Source: Clostridia bacterium (GTDB taxonomy: Bacteria; Bacillota; Clostridia; Christensenellales; Aristaeellaceae). From it: a DNA stretch of 41,849 nucleotides. The stretch covers positions 1-41,849 of the forward strand of contig CAAEUQ010000047.1 in assembly GCA_900759005.1 (NCBI GenBank), written 5' to 3'. Each line of letters starts with the position of its first letter. Within the stretch, counting starts at the first letter, position 1. The notes under the pieces were generated by a model. The model saw nothing but the letters and a program-made list of their open reading frames with translations. It did not search any database and was not told the DNA's origin. The translations under genes and the position numbers were made by a program. Below, piece by piece: positions 1-7,161 of this stretch.

Positions 1-40
1 ATCTGACGCAGCTCGGGACAAGCCCCTCCCTGCGTCAGAT
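1..40. repeat. Perfect inverted repeat at the window edge (possible interspersed palindromic repeat)
   Basis: Positions 1-10 (ATCTGACGCA) and 31-40 (TGCGTCAGAT) are perfect reverse complements separated by 20 bases rich in G and C. The minus-strand GNAT gene reads straight into it without a stop, giving a C-terminal stretch unlike a GNAT fold. It may be one copy of a dispersed palindromic repeat or a transcription hairpin. The edge of the window prevents a decision. Confidence 0.5.
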
Positions 41-878
41 ATTCCAGCGTTCGTTTCTTTCGCTTTTTCGGTCTCACATCATTGACAAATGGACAAACGA
101 GCATTCGGGCGATTCCCTGTCCGCGAAAGAAAGGAAGAATGTAGAAATCGTCGAATGCGCCAATGTCCGCGCAGACGAACGTTGAAAAACTGCGCGCGAC
201 CGAGCACATTCCGACGACCTGTATTCCCATTTTCGCGAAAAAGAACTGAATTCTCCCCTCACGAATGGCGAAAAGCAGGCGACCCAATCGCTCGCCGTCC
301 ATTCCGCCCTCGCCGATTGCATTCAGAAAGCTGTTTTCCATCCGACGAAGCTGCCAGTCCTCCGCTGAATTTGCGATGAAAACCGGCGATTTCTCCCCGA
401 GCATCAGCATCAGCGGCTCGCCCCATTCGTCCAAGCCGCTTTGCACAAATCCGATTCGCTTCCAGAAGCGAATGCGCTGTTCGTCCGAGCAGTTCAGCTC
501 CCAATATTTTGCGCCGACGGTTTTCGACCAGCCGAGCAACGCGTTTGAGCACGCCGTACCCGTTCCGCCACGAAATTCGGGGTAGACGCAGAATTCCATA
601 ATGAAGCATTTCCCGTCCTCGGAATCGAACACGGTCACCATTGAAAATCCAATCTCGATTCCATTACGAACGAAAAAGAGATACCGAAGGCGGTTCTCCG
701 CGCGCTCGTGCAGCACCTGAATGTTCGCGGAATACGAAGAATTATCGAGAAAATACGCGCGATTCTCGTCGTTCGGGTCGGGAAAAACGTCGCGGGCGAA
801 ATACGCGCGCAGCTGCGCCCAGAAAGCACAAATGTCGTCTGCTGAGATCGCCTCGCGAATTCCAATTCGATTGTCCAT
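1..878 (-). CDS. Tandem GNAT-family N-acetyltransferase (C-terminus cut by the window edge)
   Basis: An open frame of at least 292 codons starts at the ATG at 878 and runs off the window. The start is supported by GGAGG seven bases upstream. Two GNAT units are visible. The first (about residues 1-150) has VYPEFRGGTGTACSNALL as its acetyl-CoA loop and ends with RFWKRIGFVQSGLDEWGEPL. The second (about 165-260) carries ILPFFRGQGIARMLV. GNAT enzymes move an acetyl group from acetyl-CoA to an amine; the substrate cannot be told here. After about residue 262 the frame becomes a basic stretch and then reads into the inverted repeat at 1-40, which does not look like a GNAT C-terminus, so the gene may be disrupted there. 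The upstream region has the features of a translational attenuator. It is the last gene after trmH on the same strand. Confidence 0.75.
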   Translation of the reverse strand, partial: MDNRIGIREAISADDICAFWAQLRAYFARDVFPDPNDENRAYFLDNSSYSANIQVLHERAENRLRYLFFVRNGIEIGFSMVTVFDSEDGKCFIMEFCVYPEFRGGTGTACSNALLGWSKTVGAKYWELNCSDEQRIRFWKRIGFVQSGLDEWGEPLMLMLGEKSPVFIANSAEDWQLRRMENSFLNAIGEGGMDGERLGRLLFAIREGRIQFFFAKMGIQVVGMCSVARSFSTFVCADIGAFDDFYILPFFRGQGIARMLVCPFVNDVRPKKRKKRTLEYLTQGGACPELRQ

Positions 879-885
879 GATCCAT

Positions 886-986
886 CCTCCAATTCAAATT
901 TGGAGGGTTATGCGCTTCGAAATCCCGGAAGCGCTAATGCACGCGCACCCTCCATACACGCTTTTTCATTCGAAACCGCCTCCTTT
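886..986 (-). promoter_or_regulatory. Possible translational attenuator before the GNAT gene
   Basis: On the minus strand, a perfect AAAGGAGG site (979-986) drives an 11-codon ORF. Inside that ORF the segment TGGAGGGT (947-954) is exactly complementary to ACCCTCCA (901-908). ACCCTCCA can instead pair through CCTCCAA (900-906) with TTGGAGG (886-892), which is the Shine-Dalgarno site of the GNAT gene. A separate hairpin, GCGCTTC/GAAGCGC (912-934), lies between. Two mutually exclusive pairings that involve the ribosome-binding site and a translated leader are the hallmark of attenuation in genes such as erm and cat. That it works this way here is inference. The predicted direction is that leader translation frees the middle segment to hide the SD. 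Confidence 0.45.
934..969 (-). CDS. Putative 11-residue leader peptide
   Basis: The ORF MKKRVWRVRVH begins at the ATG at 969, nine bases after a full AAAGGAGG Shine-Dalgarno site, and stops at TAG (934-936). It is strongly basic (six of eleven residues are K, R or H). It sits 55 bases before the GNAT start, and one of its codon segments can pair with RNA near the GNAT ribosome-binding site. So good an SD on so short an ORF suggests that translation itself matters. Chance occurrence is possible. Confidence 0.45.
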   Translation of the reverse strand: MKKRVWRVRVH

Positions 987-1046
987 CAGGCAATCGCGGC
1001 AATGCGCCGCGTTCATATATTCCCATCAAGCGCGAAAACAAAGGAT

Positions 1047-1820
1047 TCAGCCCTCATATTCACGCATCAGGTCGTACATCAAAATCGCCGCGGCGATCGC
1101 CGCGTTCAGCGATTCCGCGCCGCCGCGCATCGGGAGCTTTACACGCATATCCGCGCATTCGCGCACCATATCGCTGATGCCGCGCGCTTCGTTTCCGATG
1201 ATCAGAACGAGCTTTTTACCCGGATTCGGGCGCGAATAAAAGTCCGCACCGCTTAAATCAGACGCGATCAGCGTAAATCCGCGCGCTTTCAGCGCTTTCA
1301 GCGCATCCGCAAGGCAATCCGCCTGCGCAAACGGAATCCTGAATCCGGAGCCCATCGCCGCGCGCAGTACCTTCGGCGAGAGTGGATCCGCGCTGCCGGA
1401 GCCGATCAGCAGACCGCGAAAGCCCGCCGCATCCGCAGTGCGCCAGATCGTGCCGAGGTTGCCGGGATCCTGAACGCCGTCGAGCGCGACGATGATGTCG
1501 GGCAAATCCGAAATCGTCGCGGCTGCCGGCGCGTCGAAGCCTGCGCAGACCCCCTGCGGCGTTTTTGTATCGCATACGCTTTCGAGCAGATTACGCGGCA
1601 CGAGATGCGCGCGCGCGCCGAGCCCTTCCATCTCAGCGGCGAGCGATTCGTGTTTTTCATCGGCGATCAGCTCGTGAATTTGAAGCCCGCATTTGAGCGC
1701 TTCGCGGATCATGACCTCGCCCTCGACGAGGATTTTCCCGCTTTCTGCGCGTCCGGAGCGTTCGCGCAGTCCGCGCAGTGCCCGAATCACCGGATTTTTC
1801 GCGCTGGTAATCAGGTCCAT
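1047..1820 (-). CDS. TrmH/SpoU-family RNA 2'-O-methyltransferase
   Basis: The 257-aa protein has the SPOUT (SpoU) signature motifs: ALDGVQDPGNLGTIWRTADA (motif 1), LIIGNEARGIS (motif 2) and LPMRGGAESLNAAIAAAI (motif 3). An N-terminal substrate-binding domain (about residues 1-100) begins LITSAKNPVIRALRGLRER. Enzymes of this family bind S-adenosylmethionine in a trefoil knot and methylate the ribose 2'-OH of rRNA or tRNA; the layout resembles RlmB-like rRNA methylases. AGGAG lies 11 bases before the ATG. The gene follows comF by 31 bases in the panT-coaX-ogt-recD2-comF series and is probably cotranscribed. The exact RNA target cannot be read from the sequence. Confidence 0.9.
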   Translation of the reverse strand: MDLITSAKNPVIRALRGLRERSGRAESGKILVEGEVMIREALKCGLQIHELIADEKHESLAAEMEGLGARAHLVPRNLLESVCDTKTPQGVCAGFDAPAAATISDLPDIIVALDGVQDPGNLGTIWRTADAAGFRGLLIGSGSADPLSPKVLRAAMGSGFRIPFAQADCLADALKALKARGFTLIASDLSGADFYSRPNPGKKLVLIIGNEARGISDMVRECADMRVKLPMRGGAESLNAAIAAAILMYDLMREYEG

Positions 1821-1851
1821 TAAAGTTCACTCTCCTACAGCCGACGCGGGT

Positions 1852-2499
1852 TCAACCGCGCCCTTTTGCGAATGTCACCAGAAATACCTTTTCCGCGCCG
1901 GCGCTCCGCAGCGCCTTTTCGCATTGATGCGCGGTCTGACCGGTCGTATAAACGTCGTCAATCAAAAGCACGCGCCGATCTTTTGCCGATTCATCCGCCC
2001 TGAAAGCGCCCGTGAGGTTGTAGCGGCGCGCCGCCCCGTGAAGCCGCGCTTGCTGAGAAGTATTGCGCGTGCGAATGAGCAGATTTTCATACGGCAAATC
2101 GAGCTTTCGAGCAATTGCCTTTGCCAACAGTTCCGACTGGTTGAATCCGCGCTTGCGCAGACGCTTTCTGTGCATCGGAACCGCACACACTACGTCCGCG
2201 CCCGTCGGCGTGATCTGTTTGTATGCGCGAAGCATATCGTCCGCCATCATTTCGGCAAGACCGGTAACGCCGTGATATTTGAGCGCGCGAACCATGCCGC
2301 CCGCCGGACCTGCGTACCGGTACGCAACCGCCATGCCGTCCATTCGGTGCTCCGTGAACGCGCCGATCCAATTCCGCGCGAGCATTCTCCGACACGGTTC
2401 GCAAATCCATTCGCGATCAAGCCCGACCTTCGTTCCGCAGCAAACGCAGATTGCGCGCGTTGGGAAGAGCAGATCGATCAGTGCCCTCAACAGCTTCAT
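1852..2499 (-). CDS. comF: ComF family amidophosphoribosyltransferase-like protein
   Basis: The 215-aa protein has a zinc-finger-like N-terminus with two Cys pairs (CVCCG and CEPCRR, within residues 18-37). It ends in a phosphoribosyltransferase domain with VLLIDDVYTTGQTAHQC, the PRPP-binding loop. The central AVPMHRKRLRKRGFNQSELLA segment (in part) is typical of ComF/GntX. ComF is needed for uptake of single-stranded DNA into the cytoplasm in competent Firmicutes, but it is widespread in species not known to be competent. The ATG overlaps the recD2 stop by four bases, so the two are probably translationally coupled. Pairing a DNA-uptake protein with a helicase fits DNA processing. Confidence 0.9.
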   Translation of the reverse strand: MKLLRALIDLLFPTRAICVCCGTKVGLDREWICEPCRRMLARNWIGAFTEHRMDGMAVAYRYAGPAGGMVRALKYHGVTGLAEMMADDMLRAYKQITPTGADVVCAVPMHRKRLRKRGFNQSELLAKAIARKLDLPYENLLIRTRNTSQQARLHGAARRYNLTGAFRADESAKDRRVLLIDDVYTTGQTAHQCEKALRSAGAEKVFLVTFAKGRG

Positions 2500-4694
2500 G
2501 AGCGAACCTCCCCGGAAAGCCGCTGGGAAAGCGCGCTGTAGCGCGTGAGAATCCGGTTGTTTTCAACCATCATGCTTACGCAGCTCTCACGCCCGACGAT
2601 CACGACCAGTCTTTTTGCGCGCGTGACTGCCGTATACAGGAGATTGCGCGTCATCAGCATGGGCGGTCCGCTCAGCAGTGGCAGCACCACCGCTTCGAAT
2701 TCGCTGCCCTGACTTTTGTGAACGGACATACAATAGGCGATTTCAAGCTCGTCCAGCATACCGGAATCGTAAACCGCACGCCGCCCGTCGTCGAATTCAA
2801 CGCTCATTTCGCCGTCCTCGCGATTGATGCTGCAAATATAGCCGATATCGCCGTTGAACACGCCTTTGCCGTCCTTGCCGGCGAGCGTCCATTCGATATC
2901 ATAGTCGTTTTTGATTTGCATCACTTTGTCGCCCAAGCGAAATACGCCGTCGCCGCGCTTCAGCTCGGATTTACCCCTTTCCGGTGGATTCAGCGCTTCC
3001 TGCAATAGATGATTCAGCGAAAATACGCCCAGATCGCCCTTTTTCATCGGCGCCATTACCTGAATGCCGCGCAGACGATCGACGTTTAAGTATTTCGGCA
3101 ATCGCTCCTTTACCAGACCGACCACCGATTTCGCGCATTCGGCGGCGGAATCGCGGCGCTCAATGAAGAAATCCGTGTTCCTCGCGCGCATCAGCGGCGT
3201 TTCGCCGCGATTGATTCGATGCGCGTTGACCACGATCATGCTCTCCTGCGCCTGCCGGAAGATTTCGGTCAGCCGAACGACGGGCACAACTCGGGAATCG
3301 ATCAGGTCGCGCAGCACATTGCCCGCGCCGACCGATGGCAGCTGATCTGCATCGCCCACGAGAATGAGCCGCGCGCCGGGACGCAGGGCGCGCAGAAGCG
3401 AACGCATCAGGAAAATATCCACCATGCTCATTTCGTCTACGATCACAACGTCGGCGTCCAGCGGATTGTCCGCATCGCGCGCGAAGCCCTGTCCCTCGCC
3501 GCCGTATTCGAGCAGACGATGCAGCGTTCGCGCAGGGCAGCCGGTCGCTTCGGACATTCGCTTTGCCGCACGTCCCGTCGGCGCGCACAGCTCGACCGCG
3601 CCCGCCTTTCGCATCAGGCGAATGATGCAGTTGATTGATGTGGTTTTGCCGGTGCCGGGCCCGCCGGTGATGACCATTACGCCGTCTGTCGCCGCAGAAA
3701 TCACCGCTTCGCGCTGCTCCTTACAGAGGTGAACGCGCTCGTCCTGTTCATATTCTTCGATCTCTCGATTCAGACGCGCTTCGTCCGCAAGCGCCGGAAC
3801 GAGCGCGTTTTTCTGGCGCAGCAGTAGCTTCGCCGTCTCGCATTCCGCTTCATAGAGCCGCGGCAGGTAAATCGCGCGCGGCGAAACAAAATTGCCGGCA
3901 ATCAGGCTGCCGTCCAGAACCAGCTGATCGATGATTGTTTGAACGCGCGATTCGTCGGCACTGAGAATCCGGCACGATTGTTGAAGAAGCAGATTTTCCG
4001 GCAAATATGCGTGCCCCATGCCGTTTACCGCTTCACTTAATATGTATTTTACGCCTGAACGCAGCCGGAACTCCGATTCCGGCGCGAATCCAAGCGAGCG
4101 CGCGATGCCGTCCGCCGTCCGAAAGCCTACGCCGTCAATCTCATCCACCAGGCGATACGGATTTGCGCGCAGCACGCGCTCAGTCATCTCGCCGTATGCG
4201 CGGTAAATTTTCATCGAGAGGGCGGGGGAAAGCCCATAGCTTTGCAGGAAAATCAGCGTGTTGCGCATTTCGTTCTGTGCAGCGAACGATTCGGCGATCA
4301 TTTGCGCGCGCTTCCTGCCGATGCCGGAAATTTCCACGAGCCGCTCCGGTTCGCTTTCGATTATGTCCAGTGTCCGAGCGCCGAATTTCTTCACGATCAG
4401 CTTCGCAGTCGCGGGACCGACGCCGCGCACAAGTCCGGACGCGAGGTATTTTTCAATCGCCGAGCCTGTTTCCGGACGCGTGGTTTCATATCGGGAAACG
4501 CGAATCTGTTCGCCGTAATCGCGATGCTCCACCAGTTCGCCTTCAAAAATCGCGTGTTCGCCGGTATTCAGGAACGGCAAAATGCCCACGACGCTGGTGC
4601 GCCCCGAGCCGTCCAGCCGAACCGCCGCTACGGTCCAGCCGTTCTGTTCGTTTCGAAAGACGATGTCCTCGACCGTTCCTTCAAACTTCGACAT
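2496..4694 (-). CDS. recD2: RecD2-type ATP-dependent 5'-3' DNA helicase
   Basis: The 732-aa protein is of typical RecD2 length. An N-terminal OB-like domain (SKFEGTVEDIVFRNEQNGWT) is followed by helix-hairpin-helix motifs (GLVRGVGPATAKLI, ISGIGRKRAQMI, EIDGVGFRTADGIA) at about residues 85-200. The SF1B helicase core contains Walker A GGPGTGKTT (about residue 345), Walker B VIVDEMSMVD, GDADQLPSVGAGNVL, and the C-terminal motif SVHKSQGSEFE plus LYTAVTRAKR. RecD2 works outside RecBCD in Firmicutes and takes part in DNA repair and replication fork handling. It lies between ogt (9-base gap) and comF (4-base overlap). Confidence 0.95.
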   Translation of the reverse strand: MSKFEGTVEDIVFRNEQNGWTVAAVRLDGSGRTSVVGILPFLNTGEHAIFEGELVEHRDYGEQIRVSRYETTRPETGSAIEKYLASGLVRGVGPATAKLIVKKFGARTLDIIESEPERLVEISGIGRKRAQMIAESFAAQNEMRNTLIFLQSYGLSPALSMKIYRAYGEMTERVLRANPYRLVDEIDGVGFRTADGIARSLGFAPESEFRLRSGVKYILSEAVNGMGHAYLPENLLLQQSCRILSADESRVQTIIDQLVLDGSLIAGNFVSPRAIYLPRLYEAECETAKLLLRQKNALVPALADEARLNREIEEYEQDERVHLCKEQREAVISAATDGVMVITGGPGTGKTTSINCIIRLMRKAGAVELCAPTGRAAKRMSEATGCPARTLHRLLEYGGEGQGFARDADNPLDADVVIVDEMSMVDIFLMRSLLRALRPGARLILVGDADQLPSVGAGNVLRDLIDSRVVPVVRLTEIFRQAQESMIVVNAHRINRGETPLMRARNTDFFIERRDSAAECAKSVVGLVKERLPKYLNVDRLRGIQVMAPMKKGDLGVFSLNHLLQEALNPPERGKSELKRGDGVFRLGDKVMQIKNDYDIEWTLAGKDGKGVFNGDIGYICSINREDGEMSVEFDDGRRAVYDSGMLDELEIAYCMSVHKSQGSEFEAVVLPLLSGPPMLMTRNLLYTAVTRAKRLVVIVGRESCVSMMVENNRILTRYSALSQRLSGEVRS

Positions 4695-4703
4695 GATTCC
4701 TCT

Positions 4704-5156
4704 TTACCGGTTCTGTTCCAGTTCGAGAAGCTGTTTCTTGATTTCAATCCCGCCCGCATATCCGGTTAGCGCGCCGCGCGCACCAACGACACGGTGGCAG
4801 GGAATGACGATCGGAATGGGATTGACGTGGTTCGCGCCGCCGACCGCGCGACAGGCGTTTTCATTGCCGATTGCGCGCGCAATATCGCGATACGACGCGG
4901 TTTTACCATACGGAACCGCCTGAAGCGCGCGCCAGACCGACTGCTGAAACGGCGTGCCCGCCGGACGCAGCGGCAGATCAAAAGTCTTTCGCGCGCCCGA
5001 AAAGTATTCACGGATCTGATCCGCCGCGGTATTCAGAACCGCATCCGGCGCGGCGCCTTCCTCGAGCTCTGTAAAGCTCACGCGCGTTAAAAATCCGTCC
5101 TCCGATTCAAGATACAGCCGCCCGATTGGTGTTTCAAGCGTTCGCGTTCTTCGCAT
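4704..5156 (-). CDS. ogt: Methylated-DNA-protein-cysteine S-methyltransferase
   Basis: The 150-aa protein carries the active-site motif IPCHRV (nucleophilic Cys) preceded by GGANHVNPIP and followed by GALTGYAGGIEIKKQLLELE. The Arg-finger helix is in FQQSVWRALQAVPYGKTASY. The enzyme repairs O6-methylguanine by transferring the alkyl group irreversibly to its own cysteine. The N-terminal domain is short, as in Ogt. The start at 5156 lies inside the end of coaX (23-base overlap), preceded by AAGGGG. It belongs to the run of DNA maintenance genes that follows the pantothenate genes. Confidence 0.93.
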   Translation of the reverse strand: MRRTRTLETPIGRLYLESEDGFLTRVSFTELEEGAAPDAVLNTAADQIREYFSGARKTFDLPLRPAGTPFQQSVWRALQAVPYGKTASYRDIARAIGNENACRAVGGANHVNPIPIVIPCHRVVGARGALTGYAGGIEIKKQLLELEQNR

Positions 5157-5907
5157 AAATCAAACACAGCCCCTTCAGTGTAAGCAGACCGTCCATCACG
5201 TCGATCGCGTTGGACTCTTCGCCAACCAGCACTGCCAGCCCGCCCGTCGCAATGACCTTTGCATTCGGCGCACCCAATTCGCGCTTCATGCGCTCGACAA
5301 GGTAATTGACCTGCCCGATATAGCCGTACACGATGCCGGACTGCATATTCGTGATCGTATTGCGCCCGATTACCGTTTCCGGCTTTGCCAGCTCGAATCT
5401 CGGCAGCTTCGCCGCGCGTTCGGTCAGTGCTTCTGCCGCGAGCTTGAGACCGGGGCAGATCGCACCTCCCAGGAATTCGCCGCGCTCGGAAATTGCACCG
5501 AACGTGGTCGCCGTGCCGAAATCGATCGTAATGCACGGTCCGCCGTACAGCTCATATGCCGCAACCGCATTTGCGATGCGATCGGAGCCGACCTCGCGCG
5601 GATTTTCATATTTGATGTTGATGCCGGTTTTGACGCCGGGCTCAATCTTCATCGGCTCATGACCGAAATAGTTCCGGCACATATGCTCGATCGTAAAATT
5701 GATCTGAGGCACGACGGACGACATGATGATGCCGTCGACGGCACTTGCGGGAATACCGTTGTGGTTCAGAAGATCCATCAGGATGATGCCGTATTCGTCC
5801 GAGGAACGCGCGCGGTTCGTGGAAATGCGCCAATACTGACGCATTTCCATGCCTTCGAACAGCGCGGTTTTGATGTTCGTATTTCCAATATCGAGGGTTA
5901 GAATCAT
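5134..5907 (-). CDS. coaX: Type III pantothenate kinase
   Basis: A 257-aa protein with the acetate/sugar kinase-hsp70-actin fold: phosphate loop DIGNTNIKTALFEG at the N-terminus, GSDRIANAVAAYE, and ITIDFGTATTFGAI in the middle. CoaX phosphorylates pantothenate in the first step of coenzyme A synthesis. The ATG at 5907 is chosen because GGGGGA sits eight bases upstream; an in-frame TTG at 5922 lies directly on that SD site and is unlikely to be used. The gene directly upstream (panT) appears to be the pantothenate transporter, so uptake and phosphorylation are linked. coaX overlaps ogt by 23 bases. Confidence 0.94.
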   Translation of the reverse strand: MILTLDIGNTNIKTALFEGMEMRQYWRISTNRARSSDEYGIILMDLLNHNGIPASAVDGIIMSSVVPQINFTIEHMCRNYFGHEPMKIEPGVKTGINIKYENPREVGSDRIANAVAAYELYGGPCITIDFGTATTFGAISERGEFLGGAICPGLKLAAEALTERAAKLPRFELAKPETVIGRNTITNMQSGIVYGYIGQVNYLVERMKRELGAPNAKVIATGGLAVLVGEESNAIDVMDGLLTLKGLCLIYAKNANA

Positions 5908-5925
5908 GGTAAGTTCCCCCAAAAT

Positions 5926-6507
5926 CTATTTTTTGATTTTCTGGATGGCGAGTGTGACCGGCGTTACGATCAGCACTGCGACGATCGCTTCGCTTCCGCC
6001 CGCGATCAGACCGGTGCCGCCGATTGCGGCGAGAACGCTTTCACTGTTGATTCCAAGAATGACATAAAACAGGAGCATCAGCCCCAGATAAAACACGGTG
6101 TTGCACAGAGAGCCCGCTGCGGCGGCATAGGAGATTGCGCGCTTGGACTGCGCGTTTTTCCGCGTAGCGATCCGGTAAGTGCCGTAGACGAATACCGGAA
6201 TCAGCAATCTCGGCACATAGCATAGCAGAATTGCGAGCACAGGGCTGGCGCTTACCAGCGATGCCGCGAGCGCAGACGGCGCGCCGACAATTCCAAATGC
6301 GCTTAAAGCGCTTACCGTTCCGAATGCCGCGCCCAGCGCGAGTCCGGCTGGAAGGCCCAGCACGATCGTTCCGACGGAAACCGGAATGCTTAAGATGGAA
6401 ACCTTGATCCACGGCAGCGGAATCATGCCCAGCGGCGTGAATCCCAGCAGCAGGATGAATGCGACGAACAGCGCGGTCAGCGCAAGTTTACGTGTTTTTG
6501 CGTCCAT
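5926..6507 (-). CDS. panT: ECF transporter S component, probably for pantothenate
   Basis: This 193-aa hydrophobic protein has about six membrane segments. It begins KLALTALFVAFILLLGFTPLGMIPLP and contains the S-component-like LPAGLALGAAFGTVSALSAF (in parts). S components capture a vitamin and dock on a shared EcfAA'T energizing module, which is not in this window. The substrate is inferred as pantothenate because the gene lies 18 bases upstream of coaX, the next step of the pathway. GGAGG lies nine bases before the ATG. It is the first gene of a long minus-strand operon with its own promoter (6608-6636). Confidence 0.82.
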   Translation of the reverse strand: MDAKTRKLALTALFVAFILLLGFTPLGMIPLPWIKVSILSIPVSVGTIVLGLPAGLALGAAFGTVSALSAFGIVGAPSALAASLVSASPVLAILLCYVPRLLIPVFVYGTYRIATRKNAQSKRAISYAAAAGSLCNTVFYLGLMLLFYVILGINSESVLAAIGGTGLIAGGSEAIVAVLIVTPVTLAIQKIKK

Positions 6508-6607
6508 TTTTTTGTTCCTCCGTTTGAGTTCGTTTTTCAGATACCCTACGAAAAAGAGACGAGCTTACCACAATTCCGTTGTTCGGCTCCGCAGATGCCG
6601 ACACCTT

Positions 6608-6636
6608 ATTATAGCATATCCGGCCACGAATATAAA
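6608..6636 (-). promoter_or_regulatory. Sigma-A-type promoter for the panT operon
   Basis: On the minus strand, TATAAT (6608-6613) is separated by 17 bases from TTTATA (6631-6636, four of six -35 matches). It would give a ~95-base 5' leader before panT. No known riboswitch was recognised in that leader. Confidence 0.6.
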
Positions 6637-6667
6637 ACCACATTTTGTTAAAAAGAAATTCATGCCC

Positions 6668-6696
6668 TTGTAAGCGGCGGGCGCGCATGGTATAAT
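6668..6696 (+). promoter_or_regulatory. Sigma-A-type promoter for the cupin gene
   Basis: TTGTAA (6668-6673), 17-base spacer, TATAAT (6691-6696), about 60 bases before the cupin start. It is divergent from the panT promoter. Confidence 0.7.
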
Positions 6697-6764
6697 ATAG
6701 GAACCAATAAAAATGGATTTTCCGCGCTTGCTGCGCTTCGAAGACCCTTGAGGAGGCAATCACC

Positions 6765-7106
6765 ATGATCACTCGCAAAAACGAACAGAAAATCAGCATT
6801 CGCGAATATATGCGCGGCGGCAAGAAGCACGTCAAGCTCGCGGCGCTGTCCAATCAGCTGCCCGAGAATGCACGTCTGTTCAGCGTTCTGACGCTCATTC
6901 CCGGCGCGTCCATCGGCTATCATGTTCACGAGAACGAGACGGAGATGTTCTATTTCATCGAAGGCTGCGGCAGGGTACAGGACGACGATCGCTTCTATGA
7001 CATTACCGCCGGCGATTCCATGGCGACGTTCAGCGGTCATGGTCACGCGGTGGAAAACACTGGCGATCACGATTTGGTGATCCTCGCGGCGATCATCAAG
7101 GACTGA
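6765..7106 (+). CDS. Single-domain cupin protein
   Basis: The 113-aa protein is one small beta-barrel (cupin). Motif 1 is GYHVHENETEMFYFIEG, giving HxH and Glu metal ligands. Motif 2 is GDSMATFSGHGHAVEN, giving the fourth His. Such proteins bind a divalent metal and may be isomerases, dioxygenases or simple binding proteins; the substrate is unknown. A GAGGAGG site precedes the ATG. The gene stands alone between its own promoter (6668-6696) and a terminator (7123-7161). Confidence 0.85.
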   Translation: MITRKNEQKISIREYMRGGKKHVKLAALSNQLPENARLFSVLTLIPGASIGYHVHENETEMFYFIEGCGRVQDDDRFYDITAGDSMATFSGHGHAVENTGDHDLVILAAIIKD

Positions 7107-7122
7107 TTCAAATGAAAAGACG

Positions 7123-7161
7123 CCCTGCGAAGCGTTTACAGCCTCGCAGGGTGCTCTTTTT
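7123..7161. terminator. Intrinsic terminator between the cupin and ABC-F genes
   Basis: CCCTGCGA (7123-7130) pairs with TCGCAGGG (7144-7151), with extra inner pairs, followed by CTTTTT on the plus strand. It ends the cupin transcript. The ABC-F gene converges on it, so it may act in both directions. Confidence 0.8.

Noticed and set aside
6508..6600. Riboswitch in the panT leader
   Set aside because: Only a short hairpin is visible and no known vitamin riboswitch motif could be matched.
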